Assembly: GCF_963678635.1 (NCBI RefSeq) | Contig: NC_087062.1 | Span: 84,592,012 to 84,656,011 of the forward strand | Length of the DNA: 64,000 nucleotides | Source: Symsagittifera roscoffensis | Lineage: Eukaryota > Xenacoelomorpha > Acoela > Convolutidae | Reading direction: 5' to 3' | Shown here: positions 10,852 to 21,646 of the stretch, in pieces | Numbering within the stretch: position 1 is the stretch's first letter | Layout of the letters: each line of letters starts with the position of its first letter | Made by a program: the position numbers and the translations under genes | Notes under the pieces: generated by a model | Databases searched by the model: none | The model's input: the letters and a program-made list of their open reading frames with translations, nothing else | Told to the model about the DNA's origin: nothing

Positions 10852-12585
10852 AAAAAGCAAAATGTATTATCACTATCAGCGTTAATTATCACAATTTAGG
10901 TATGCCTTCAAAAAATACCCAAATTCATGCCATTATAACTTTATAAAAGCTGATCAAAGTTGAAATATTTCATAAAGTTTCAACGCCAGAAAAGGTATCA
11001 TCCAGATGATTTGAAAAATTCCGTCAAAACTGCTTAGTTACAAAGCCGAAACTGACCACCCAAGAATAAATCAGTGGGAAAAAAAAACAAATATAAACCG
11101 TAAAAAATATCCAAGGTTTAAGTCCAAAAAAGACGTCAGATTGCTTCAAAATTGTTATTTACTAGCCAGTTTTAATGTTTAACTGACGTGTATCGTTTCG
11201 GATGACCCAAATGTAATAACATCCTTTTAGAGCGGTTTTAAATTCAAGTAGAGTTAAAAACCAGGTTAAAAATTAAGTAAATCAGGCTTTCTATTTTTTG
11301 TTTTATGATGCCTAACACATTTTATACGTAACCTCGAAGAGCTCCGATTCAACAGTTGAGCTCAGGCAATTTTTGTAATCAGTAATGATTCCCTTTTTGG
11401 CTATCCGAAAAAAGCGCTTTTGTTCCTAGTCTGGCAACTCTTGAACTCATTAATCAATCGCAGAAAAAAGTGAGTGAAGATGGTTATTTCAAACATCGGA
11501 GCTCGGCTAAAACTTTTTCACTGAAAAAAGTTGTCTTTTTCGAAAATTTGAAACTGAAATCTTTTAATTATCATTGTATATTTTATATATTGTTCTATTT
11601 TGAAATTTTTTGACAGTAAGCTCAACCTGTTATTTTTTATAGTGATGTATGGACTAGCATAAAACTCGATTAGCATACAAGTAATCGACTAGTATAAAAA
11701 CTAGTCAAAAATTTCAGAGACTAGTATAAAACATCTAAAAAAATTTAAGTTTTCTATAAAGCAAAATGATGAAACGCAAAAAAAAAAACGTTTTTTTTCT
11801 TTCATTTTAAAATTTTTGATGTAATAAGTGTTCGGTTCAAACTACTACAGGTCTGGGTGTGACTGATCACTGTTTTTCAGCTTGCGCTTTTCACTTGCTT
11901 GTTGATTGCTTGATTTCCCAATGGCTCAGTTTTTTTCAAAAGGCTAACATCAATTTGAATAAATTGTGATTGTAGTGTTGTATTTCCCAGATCTAAATTT
12001 ATCAAAATTATGCTAGTTTTTCCTTTTTGTTTTCAAAATTTTCTGCTAGTCGAACTTTCTGCCTGTCCGGCAAGCACAATTTTTTAAATTATTTGTTTGA
12101 AGTATCTCCAAAAATAGGTTCAGCTGAGAGTTTTTTACATTCAAGCTAAGCAGGTCAATATTTCGACCAAAAAAGTTGATTTGAAAAAATAATTGTCTTT
12201 ATTGAGAGTAAAAAAAAAACTGGTTCCCAGCTTCCCGATCGAAACTTAAACTTTTGAATATAAAGATGTCTTAAATAACAAGAAAGTGGTCACTGCGTTA
12301 AATTGGGATTTCTTTCATGGTTTTTAAAACTAAACTTCGAAAATGTAGAGGAAGAAAAAAAGTGGTTCTAAAAATTTCTCAAATAATTATTGATGAAATA
12401 AATATGCAAAAAAAAGAAGAAATTTGCGCTTTTTTGTATCGTCTGAGTACTACTGAGTGCATTAAAACGAAGCTTTTGGCAATTTTGAGCTTAAGCATTA
12501 AAATGAAGCTTTGGTTTTAGTAAATTACAAAACACGTTTCACCACGTCTGCCAATAAGCCTTTATAGCAATCAGTTTGCAACCGA
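10852..12585. other. AT-rich noncoding, nothing recognised
   Basis: There is no coding signal. A short plus-strand ORF at 12317-12520 is lysine-rich from A-runs and has no motif. No inverted or tandem repeat stood out beyond A/T homopolymers. Confidence 0.5.
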
Positions 12586-13686
12586 CCCGCACTGACAAAA
12601 AATAGTTTTGGGTTGATTTAAAATGATCTAAAATCAATTTTAAATTGATCCAAATTGATTAGCAATGTACATTTTTAAATCGATTTAAATTGATCTTTTT
12701 TTGAAACGCTTAGATCAATTTAAGTGTCTGAAAAATCGGTTTAAATCGATTTGGATGAATTTTCCGACTCACTACATTGCACTACATTTAAATTCATCCG
12801 AATCTCACCTAAATCCATTTTATATCAATTTAAATCAATATTTTTTGAAACTTCTAGATCAATTTAAGATATGTCTTAAAAATCAATTTAAATCGGATTT
12901 TCAGACTCACTAAAACCAATATTTTAGCTACCACAGCAAGAAAAACATACCCCTCGTTAAAAAAAAGAATTATTTTTTATCAATTTTTTGAATAAAAACA
13001 CACGTGCCAGATCTTATAGAATTCAATAAATTATTAAACATAAATCAGATTTTAATCTCAAAAATAAGCAAAACAATCATAGAAAATTGTTGTAAATCAG
13101 ATTATGGGCAAAATTCTATGTAACAAACAAGAAAAAAATTAGAACAAATTAAGTTTTGATCTCAATAAGATGCAATTAAATCATAGAAAATCATGAAAAT
13201 CATTCAGATTTTGTGCAAAAACTTATGAAACAAATCAAGAAAAGGGTCAATTTAGATCATTTTTTGAACTCAACATATGCTACAAAATCATAGAATTTTA
13301 TCGATATTTTGGTCTTTTTATTTGGTCTTTTTATGCTACAATACGCTATGGATGTAAAACGATAGGCAATGAAAAAATGCAATTAAAATTTGAAACTGAT
13401 GAAACTAGAAGGAAAAAAATGATTTCAATCGATTTAAATCCGTTTTAATCCCCTTAAAAACAAAAACAAATTACGACTGGAAAAATTGATTGAAATCGAT
13501 TTAAAATCGTTTTGTTTCATTTTTTGAAGTTGGGATTTACGATCAATTCAAATCGATTTTAAATCGATTCAAATCAATTTTTATCTTTGTACTTTTTTCT
13601 TTCTTAAACTGATCTAAATTTTTTCATTTTTTCAACATACTTTTTTCCTACTAAAATCGATCCTAATCCATTTTTGTCAGTGCGGG
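12586..13686. mobile_element. 1.1-kb TIR element packed with ATCGATTTAAAT-type motifs
   Basis: The left end CCCGCACTGACAAAAA is the inverse of the right end TTTTTGTCAGTGCGGG, and similarity extends inward through GATTT-type sequence on both sides. The interior holds dozens of variants of AAATCGATTTAAATTGATC, near-palindromic, clustered at 12600-12910 and 13420-13680. There is no coding capacity. It is a non-autonomous element; the superfamily cannot be assigned because no target duplication is clear. Confidence 0.7.
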
Positions 13687-14448
13687 GAGGTTCAAATTTT
13701 TAATTTTAAAATTTTTTAAGTTTTTGGTTTCTGAAAATGAGATTCTTAAACTGATTACAATTAATTACAGCTATATATCTTTTCAATTAAGTTCAAATGT
13801 TCACTGAACTAAAAAAAAATAGTATAAAAAAACGTATATTTACATTGAAAAATATGTACATAAAAAAATTACTTATAGATTCAAATGTATGGACGTTCTC
13901 AAGGGAAAAAGAGCAATTTAAACGATATGTTCGTTTTAATCTAATTTACCATGTTATGTCCCTTATTGAAGCATTCACATGTCATTTTTCATTAATTTGG
14001 TTAAATGTTAATGCTGTTTTAACCTCGTTCTTTGATCTGTTTTTCTTTCGCAACTTCAATTAATTTTGCCTGCGACGCAAAAAAATTTGGCGAAATATGT
14101 TCTTTTTAGCGTTTTTGGGAGAGCTTCAAAAAAATTTTTGGACCGCTAATAAAGGACAAAATAAATTTTGAAAATCCGCCCCTCGGTAAAAACCTAGATC
14201 CCCGCATGCTCAGCAGAGCTAGTTTTTTTCCTTCTGGAGCCCGAACTCCGACCGCAATGCTTTACATCAATAGCACATCCCTGCAAATTTTCCCAAATCA
14301 CGTGGCAAGAAAAAACACTTCAGGGCAAAGTACCTTCGCGCTCAAAATATAAAAAGAATTTTGACAACTTTTAAAATGTTTGGAAAAAAATTTCCCGATA
14401 ATATACCAAAAACTTAGAAAATACCTTGAATGGAATATTTTTTGGTTG
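13687..14448. other. AT-rich noncoding with hAT-MITE fragment
   Basis: 14065-14205 resembles the inner and 3' part of the CAGGGGCGGAT MITE family (CTGCGACGCA ... GAAAATCCGCCCCTCGG ... CCTAGATCC), truncated. A short plus-strand ORF at 13797-14063 has no motif. This stretch would be intronic to the GPCR exon at 14869 if that gene continues leftwards. Confidence 0.55.
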
Positions 14449-14790
14449 CATTACGAGGCCAAACTGTGCATTTTGTGAATTGTAAGCGGATTCCACAACA
14501 AACAGAAAACAGATTTGACAAAAAAATTGGAGCAAGAAAAATAAAAAAAGCAATCTGCCGAGTTTGAGAATTTTAACTTATTTCATTATGAGGCAAAACT
14601 GGGTATTTTGCGAGTTTTAAGTGGCTTCCACAACAAGCCAAAATCAGATTTGCCTCGAAATCCGTAACATTTCTATTTTTCCTTTAATCTTCTCTGCTGT
14701 TTTGGATTTCACGAACAAATAGCTAAAACACTGCACTGCTCAAAATCGCTCCAAAAACAGGTAAATTTGCGGAATCCGTAACAAACTTGT
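14449..14790. mobile_element. Family A element, partial copy
   Basis: This starts CATTACGAGGCCAAACTGTG and is, read inverted, collinear with 21300-21646 of the full copy, including TTTGGATTCCAC-type and GCGGAATCCG motifs. The other end is missing. It lies just downstream of the GPCR exon's donor site, in the presumed intron. Confidence 0.75.
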
Positions 14791-14868
14791 TTGTATAAAG
14801 AAGTTTTTTACTGACTGATATTGACTTTCGATATGACAATTTGGATAGCTTTCTAGAAATAAAGTAAC

Positions 14869-15149
14869 CTTAATTCTTTGAAGCAGAGTACACTTAAGAT
14901 GACCAGAAGATTTCCAGGAACTCCGACGAAAAGCCAAAGCAGACTCACACACAAGTACACGTAATCCCACGCCGGTTCCAACATGTTGTCCGTGTGCTGC
15001 ACGAAACTGTGCGACCCCCTCATTACCTCACCGCGACTGATGTCACCATGGTCGTCATTGAATGAGTCAGGAGTTACGTAATTGGTGAAATGGGGCTGTT
15101 TGATGTCATTTTGAACACCAAACGTGTTCTGGAATCCAATTTGAGCCAT
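14869..15149 (-). CDS. First coding exon of a rhodopsin-like GPCR (N-terminus and TM1)
   Basis: From ATG at 15147-15149 the exon encodes about 93 residues. A polar, presumably extracellular N-terminus (~58 residues) is followed by one strong membrane segment, YVYLCVSLLWLFVGVPGNLL, then VILSVLCFKELR. The GxPGNLLVI pattern with the conserved Asn (position 1.50) and the basic KELR loop match TM1 and intracellular loop 1 of class A receptors. The frame hits a stop soon after KELR, at the sequence AAG|GTTACT, which can serve as a splice donor (phase 2), so the exon would end at 14869. The donor is only moderate. The ligand class cannot be told from TM1. I could not identify exon 2 to the left. This is the only stretch in the window that reads like a conserved host gene. 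Confidence 0.7.
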
Positions 15150-15886
15150 TCGTAAAATTTCAAATGTCTTTTTATTTGAAACTATTTGAATAAAACTTTG
15201 GTTAAAATTTTCAATTGAGTCACACCAGCATAAAATTATTCTGGAAGCAGAATAATTGTTGCTTCATTCATGTAATGATAAAAATGAGCGTTAAGAAATT
15301 AAAACCAAGAAACGAAAACTTTCAGTTTTTAATAATATCTGAAATGTTTTCTTTTCTTTTCATCCTTCCATTTTAATCAAAGGACCGTAACTAACCAGGA
15401 AAGAAATAATAGTCATCGAAAGCAAAAAAAAAAATTAAAATTTGACATTAAAAAAGGTAACAAAAAGCCTCATTTCTGATTGGTCGCCTAGAAGTCAAAT
15501 TCACTTTCTCCAAGCTGAATGATTGTAAACCCTATAAGCAAAAATTGATCAGCTTTCGGTTTTTTCTTGCTGGGATTCTGGAGGTAATGAAGATTAAGCC
15601 AAGCATATCTTCAATTATTTTACTGAACAAGTCTTGGTAGAAGTGTCCAAGATGACCTCTGCGAAAAAAAATAACATTTATACCTGTCCATTTATGGAAT
15701 TTGTAGGGAACTAGTCGCCAAAATGTCATTTATAGACTAAGCGTTTTTTCTTTATTATTAAGATTGAACTAGGTTATACAAAAACTGCAACTTCTAGCCC
15801 CGCTAAGTTATAAAGCTGAGTTTTAACTCAAGCAAAAAATAAACTGCCGAAATTAATGCAAAAGGCCACAAATGCAATCACAGAAG
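15150..15886. other. Upstream of GPCR exon, AT-rich, no feature recognised
   Basis: This would hold the 5' leader, an upstream intron or promoter of the GPCR gene. I see no clear promoter element. A 65-codon minus-strand ORF at 15532-15729 lacks an ATG and has no motif. Confidence 0.4.
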
Positions 15887-16235
15887 CAGGGGTGGATCAA
15901 AGATTTTCGCGAGCGGGGCGGGGGTTGATTTTCAAAATTTTTGTCTACCTTTTTTTTTAGCTTGACTAAATTGGTTTTCCGAGCGTTCTCAGAGCACTAA
16001 AAAGACCCTTTTTTACCAAACTTTCTGCGCTGCAGGCAAAATTTGAAAAAAAACAGGCCAAAAAAAAGCGTTTTAAGGCACTTTTTGGAAAAAATTGACC
16101 AAAAAAACCGCGTTTTTGCGGAGGCGGGCTTCTCCCTAAAAATTAGTAAATTGTGGTTTCAGCCAGAATGAATTATTTGAAACTAGTACAAAGAAAAAAC
16201 CGACACCCCATCCCAACCCCCTAAATCCACTGGTG
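15887..16235. mobile_element. hAT-like MITE with perfect 8-bp target duplication
   Basis: The element begins CAGGGGTGGATC and ends ATCCACTGGTG. It is flanked on both sides by CACAGAAG (15879-15886 and 16236-16243), an 8-bp target site duplication as made by hAT transposases. The inner sequence (CTGCGCTGCAGG, AAAAAGCG, GACCAAAAAAACCGCG) relates it to the elements at 46734 and 53687. Confidence 0.85.
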
Positions 16236-17040
16236 CACAGAAGTATATTTTTCTAAACAGCCAAGGTGTACAAAAAACACTAATACAGTTCCCTTACTAT
16301 GGTATGTATATCTCATTCAGTTGAAATTGCATGAGAATTTCATGACTAGCACTCTTCCATATGTGAGTGTTGAAACACTAGCACACTTCCAAAATGAAAT
16401 TGTATAGTCATAAAATCAAATCGCATCAAAAGCGTATTTCTATAAAAAATTATATCAACTTTTTTTTGTTTCTGTTATATAAAAATTTGGTTTTAAATCT
16501 TAAGTCAAAAACCAAAAAGTTAAGTGGCAAACAAATTCTTCACAAAGAATCTGCTGTCATCTAAGTTAAAATATATAGTTTTCGAAGTTATTGCTGAAAT
16601 TTTTACATTTTAAAATGGTCACTGGTCAGAAATCGCGGCCTGTTGTTTAAAACAGATTTGAAAATATTTACCATAAGAAACGACCAGAAAAGTACTTCAT
16701 AGTGATTTAGGAGAGCTCAGAAAGTCAATTTGGTCGACCTAAAAAAAAGGTCGACAAAAGCAAATTTCGAAATTTTTGAAAATCCGCTCCTTCCGCTCGA
16801 GAAAATCCTAGATCCGCCCCTGATTGTATGGAATTGTATGACTAGCAGCTGCGGTGTATAGAGGCCAGGAGTGAAGAACTGACGCATTTCTTATCCATTA
16901 AGTATTGATGTCCTGAAATCAAAACTAAACTACTGTTCCTTAGCCCGGTTGCTGGTCCTAAAAATAAAGCCTGAGCCCGACCCGTAAAAAGCCCGGTCCC
17001 GGTTCCAACTCTGATTCCGCTTCCGACCATGTTTTAGGAA
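16236..17040. other. Noncoding with a truncated hAT-like MITE end
   Basis: 16700-16822 matches the 3' end of the same MITE family (GGAGAGCTC..., TTTTTGAAAATCCGC, CCTAGATCCGCCCCTG). Copies of an AATTGTATGACTAGC-type motif occur near 16340-16410 and 16830, also abundant at 47.7-53.4 kb. A 62-codon minus-strand ORF at 16842-17030 has no motif. Confidence 0.6.
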
Positions 17041-17639
17041 AACGATGGTGGATTTGTAGATTTAGACAGAACTGTCAGTTTTTTTTCCTAATTTTAGTAT
17101 AGTTGGTGCATGCAAGTTGCATAAATAATTTGTTAAGAGTCGCATCTGAGGTGGTGAATTTATCGGACAAATAGAAATTTTGCATGCTTGATTCAAATAT
17201 GGCGTTAAAAGAAGCGATTTTTGATCCGATTAAAATACGTAGTGAAAATGATTTATGCTTAAGGCGCTTTAATCAAACGAATAGAAAGTCCCATTCGTTA
17301 AAAAATCTTCCTTATAAAATATCATTTCAAAACGGCTGCAAAAAAAATCAAAAACAAAATCTCGATGATAAAAAAATTGGTCTGAAGTTATTCGATTCTG
17401 AGAAAAAATTGATAAAACTAATTTTGATTAAATTGAAGTTGAAAATAGTCATATGTTTTTGGTTGGTTTAGATTCGCTTATATTTTATGCAGTTTGTACC
17501 TTAATTGATTACCTTTTAATGAAAAAAAAATGCAGCGAAAAAAGGTTTTTCTTACCAAAAAAAACTCTCTTTTTTTCATATTTTATTTCAATTAGCAGAG
17601 TAATTAATTTTTGCTAACTGCTGCACCCCATTCGGCTCG
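17041..17639. other. AT-rich noncoding
   Basis: A 95-codon plus-strand ATG ORF (17184-17471) is lysine/leucine-rich. It shows no domain and is not clearly longer than chance allows in this AT-rich sequence, so I do not call it a gene. Confidence 0.5.
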
Positions 17640-18530
17640 CCTTGTTGTTCTGACTTTCGATACGAAGGTAACGGAATATTTGTGCTCGGGGTGGTTTTTT
17701 TTCTTCAGACAAATTTCGACTTTTGAACTAGCCATTTTTGACGGATTTTTTTATATCGTTCGAAAGGTAATGTTTTCTTGAGTTTAAATTTGAAAAGATA
17801 TTTCAGTGTGATCTTTCTTTGTAAAATTACGGGGGTTTAAAGATTGGCATTTCCTAGTTGAAGTTTAATCTTAAAACTTACTGTGAAAAAGGAATTATCA
17901 AAAGTCCTATCAAAATTTTACATGGAGATGTAACTTTTAGGTAAATAAAGACAAAATGTTTTGAGTTATTATTAGAAAGAAAGATGGATAAACATCAAAT
18001 ATGACTAACAGTCAATATGACTATTTGCCAAAGTTTGCAATTTTGAAACAGTTTTGATAAAACTGAAAAATTATATCATTCGAAAGCTATTGTTGTCTTG
18101 AGCTTAAATTTGAAAAGATATTTCACCTGTGATCCTTTTTGGTAAAGTTATGAGGGTTTAAAGATTGCAATTTTGGCCATTTTGACCAATTTGGGACAAT
18201 TAACGCGCGATATATTTCGCGCTATTAACGCGTAAGCGGAGATTTAATCCGTCTTAGAAATCGTTCCAAATTGGTTGAAAGAAGCTTATTTGCCATAATT
18301 GATTTTTTACAAAGAGCAAAATTTACTGTTTTGTACTTTATATGGCGTGTGGGGGCATGATTTTCATAGAAAAATTTTCAAATTTGAGAAAAGATTTTCA
18401 TTTTATTTTATTTCATTCAATTTTTTTATGTTGTTTATGTTATTACTGCTCCATAAACGTTAAAAAGCAGTCGGAACTTTCAGGGCTTAGCCCTGATACG
18501 GGCAGTCTTGTTCATCTTTCTAGATGACAT
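17640..18530 (+). repeat. Dispersed repeat family B, long copy
   Basis: This shares long collinear stretches with 23880-24405 (same strand) and 19598-20050 (inverted). Landmarks are GTGCTCGGGGTGG, CAAATTTCGACTTTTGAACT, GATATTTCACCTGTGATC, AATTAACGCGCGATATATTT and, near the end, a hairpin CAGGGCTTAGCCCTG followed by ATACGGGCAGTCTTG. Part of the unit (Trich block with AAAGATATTTCA) occurs twice inside (near 17810 and 18115). The 3' hairpin is reminiscent of Helitron/Helentron ends but proves nothing alone. No protein is encoded. Confidence 0.7.
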
Positions 18531-19597
18531 TGTAAGTTTGGTGAAGACTTTCAAAATCATAATCGTTTTATTTTATCAGTTCAGCTTTGAGATGCTATTC
18601 TTATTCAGTTCATAAAAGTAAAAGTACAAGTCGAGGTGATAAGCTTACAATAGTCAGTTACAAGGATATACTTATCAATTCAATTTCCCCTTTTAAGAAA
18701 TGGGGAGGGGAGAGATTGTTAAGGAGATTAAGTTAGTCGAGTTTTCGACCAATCAAAATGCAGCAAAATTAGAATTCGCAATAGAAAGCTCTGTGCTAAT
18801 TTACTCTATTAAGTAGATTCAATTACAAAATCATATGTGACTAATCGATTTTTGTTTAAATTTTTTTATGAGCGCCGAAAAGAAAGAAAAAATATATCGA
18901 TATTAAGTTGAATAATGCAAACACAGGCTCATAAGCTCTGACGGACTTCAAAAAAAGAAGGCTCTTCGCTACTTTGTAATTCAAATCCGGACAATATATA
19001 CTTATAACTTAACTAAGCTATCGACAGGCTAAGGCTAGATTTTTTTTACTAAAGCATTTTAATGTTCATTTTTGTAATTTGTTATGTCTAATTAGCTGCA
19101 GAACCACAAGCAATCAGTCCAACCGCATCCAAAATTGCACTCCAGTATATAAAAAAATTGTATCCCGGAAAATTGGTGCAAACATTCTAAACGCTCTCAA
19201 AACCATTTCCAGCGTTTTAATTTAGTCGAGGAAGAAAAATTTGAATTACGAGTAAATAAATGTGAACCGGTTTTTCGTTTATCATTATGAACAATATTTT
19301 TGAAAAATTGCGTGCTGCTTGCAACAGTTTTTGGTAGTAAGAACAGCATCTACAAAAAACAAAATAAAAAGAAAAGCCCAATACCAGACCTTAAGGAGCC
19401 CCAAATTTCACGAGCTTCCTTTGATATTTCTCACCAATAACTGATAGTTACTGTTACCATTAACAAAGATATCATCTTAAGAATGATCCTGTTTTTCTCC
19501 TTGAGACAGCTAGCTCTGTTTTCGTGTTCTAACAAACAGCCTTGCTGAACAATAATAATATCAGCAGAACAACAGAAGCAAAAGCTCAACAAGGTTG
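18531..19597. other. Noncoding, no feature recognised
   Basis: AT-rich sequence between inverted copies of family B. I see no ORF of interest and no tandem repeat. Confidence 0.5.
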
Positions 19598-20050
19598 CTC
19601 GTATCAGGGCTCAAATCCCTCGAAACTTCTCGAATTTATTGTGTGATGAAAAAATTGAAGCTTAGACTTTTTTGAAGCCAACCCCCCTTACACGCTATTT
19701 AAACTACAAATTCATCAATTTCGCATAACGAAAAATTCTCAATAGACCAAATAGCATGCCTAGAACGAATTCAATCTGCACTGACACGTTAATAGCACGA
19801 AATATATCGCGTGTCAATTGTCCCAAAAAGGCCATATTTGCAGTCTTTAAGCCCGCATAATTTTACAAAAAATGATTACAGGTAAAATATTTTTTTCTAA
19901 AATTAACCTCACGGTTACAATACTTTTCCAATGACATTAAAAAGATTTCGTCAACAATTGCTAGTCAAAAATTCGAAGTTTGTCTGGAGAAAAAACCACC
20001 CCGAGCACAATCATTCCGTCATTTTCTTCAAAATAGTTGGAACAAAACTA
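19598..20050 (-). repeat. Dispersed repeat family B, inverted copy
   Basis: Read on the minus strand it ends with GAGCCCTGATACGAGCAACC, matching the hairpin end of 18480-18510. It contains the ATTAACGTG/CGATATATTTCGTGC block (19785-19815) and, toward 20000, CACCCCGAGCAC, the inverse of the start of the copy at 17680. An internal ~130-base stretch is missing or diverged. Confidence 0.65.
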
Positions 20051-20876
20051 TTTTACCTTAATTATTCAGGGAGATATCGTTTCGATAGTGAGCTCAAGGA
20101 ATTGATATTTTATGTAAGATATGGAATTTGTCAAAGACTGCTCCTTAAAAAATTCAGAAATTATCAAAGATTGCTCCTTAAATTTCAAAAATCAACTTAA
20201 GAATAAACACAGGCAGGAAAAATCAATTTTATAATTGTTTGATTGTTCAACTGAAGCTTTTTTCCCCTAAATTTGACTTGCCAATCAGGTAAAAGACAGA
20301 TACTTCAATTACTGAAAACACTCCATGGACTTTCTGAAAAGTTAACTAAGTACTTATAAGGACTCGGAAAGTTATAAGCGCGATATCATAGCAGTGGTTA
20401 CATTGTCTGTCTCAAATCGACGCGACAGAGTGCTTTCAGTGAGTCGAAGTTTCTGTCTACCTTGTTTTTTGTTTATGAAGAACCATATTCTTCTTTTTGA
20501 TTGCACTCCACTGAATTTTGAGATTGCTATTACTTCTAAAAGTGTAAAACAATGAAGAACTACTTCTAATCCAGCAGTGCTTCATTGTTCAGCCAAGAGC
20601 CAATTTATGCCTAAATTGTCTGAAAACATCGTTTGATTGAGGTTTACTGTCAATGAAGCTGTCAATCATATCTGAAAACAAAATTAAACGACGCGAGAGA
20701 AAATATGTAATCTGAACGCATTTCAGAGCGTCCATCATCTTGTTTTATACAATGCTCTGCTTAGATTTCGCAATAAGCTGACGTAATGGAAAAATGCGTT
20801 GAAAAACGATATTGATTATACAGATGGGCAGTTAGGAAGTCGAAAGTTGTCTGGAAAAGAATCACCCATAGCACAA
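20051..20876. other. Noncoding; right edge is another family B fragment
   Basis: 20830-20876 reads as the inverse of the family B start (GTCGAAAGTTGTCTGGAAAA...CACCCATAGCACAAC), continued after the inserted element at 21647. The rest shows no recognisable feature. Confidence 0.5.
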
Positions 20877-21646
20877 CATTACGAGGCCAAACTGTGCACT
20901 GGATAGGCGCAAAATTTTGTGTCTGTATGCTACTGGATTCCAGAGACAAGTCTTTAAACAAGTTCCGAAATGTAAGCGGATTTCACATAGAAAATTTCAG
21001 TGGTTTCCGCGTACAAATAGCTGTAACGTAAGTTTTGTCGGCACCTTGATTTTTTCGCGGATTCGGCAACGAGCGAAAATAGGTAGTTGTTCCAGATTCC
21101 GCAAATGTAAGCGGATTTTGCAAATGTAAGTGGATTCCGCAAATTTATGCTGATTTCGCTTACAGTTTGCGGATTCCGCTTATATCGTGGAATCCGCTTA
21201 CAAACTGTGAATTTCACGTACAGTTGCGGATTCCGCGACAGCTTAAAATTACTTAACACATTATTATCATTTTTTCATGGAGTCCAAAAACTGGTTCTGG
21301 ATTCCACACTTTTTGTTGCGGATTCCGCAAAAATGCCTGTTTTTGGAGCAATTTTGAACAACGCAGTGTTTTAGCTATTTGTCCGTGGAATCCAAAACAG
21401 CAGAGAAGATCAAAGAAAAATGAAAATGTTACGGATTTCGCGACAAATCTGATTTTGGCTTGTTGCGGAAGCCACTTAAAATTCGCAAAATACCCAGTTT
21501 GGCCTCATAATGAAATAATTTAAAATGCTCAAATTCGGCAGATTGCTCTTTTTGTTTTTTTGCTCCAATTTTTTTTTGTCAAATCTGTTTTCTGTCTGTT
21601 GTGGAGTCTGCTTACAATTCACAAAATGCACAGTTTGGCCTCGTAA
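20877..21646. mobile_element. Family A TIR element, full-length ~770 bp copy
   Basis: Starts CATTACGAGGCCAAACTGTG and ends TGCACAGTTTGGCCTCGTAA. The centre (20960-21340) carries a cluster of GCGGATTCCGC-type palindromes, each near TTACAGTTT or GCAAATGTAAG spacers; such subterminal repeats could bind a transposase. The last third (21490-21646) contains an internal CCTCATAATG end, suggesting a smaller element nested or duplicated within. ORFs across it read the repeats and are not genes. Confidence 0.8.

Noticed and set aside
17184-17471. 95-codon ATG ORF
   Set aside because: Lys/Leu/Ile-rich low complexity; no homology sign and no splice context that stands out.
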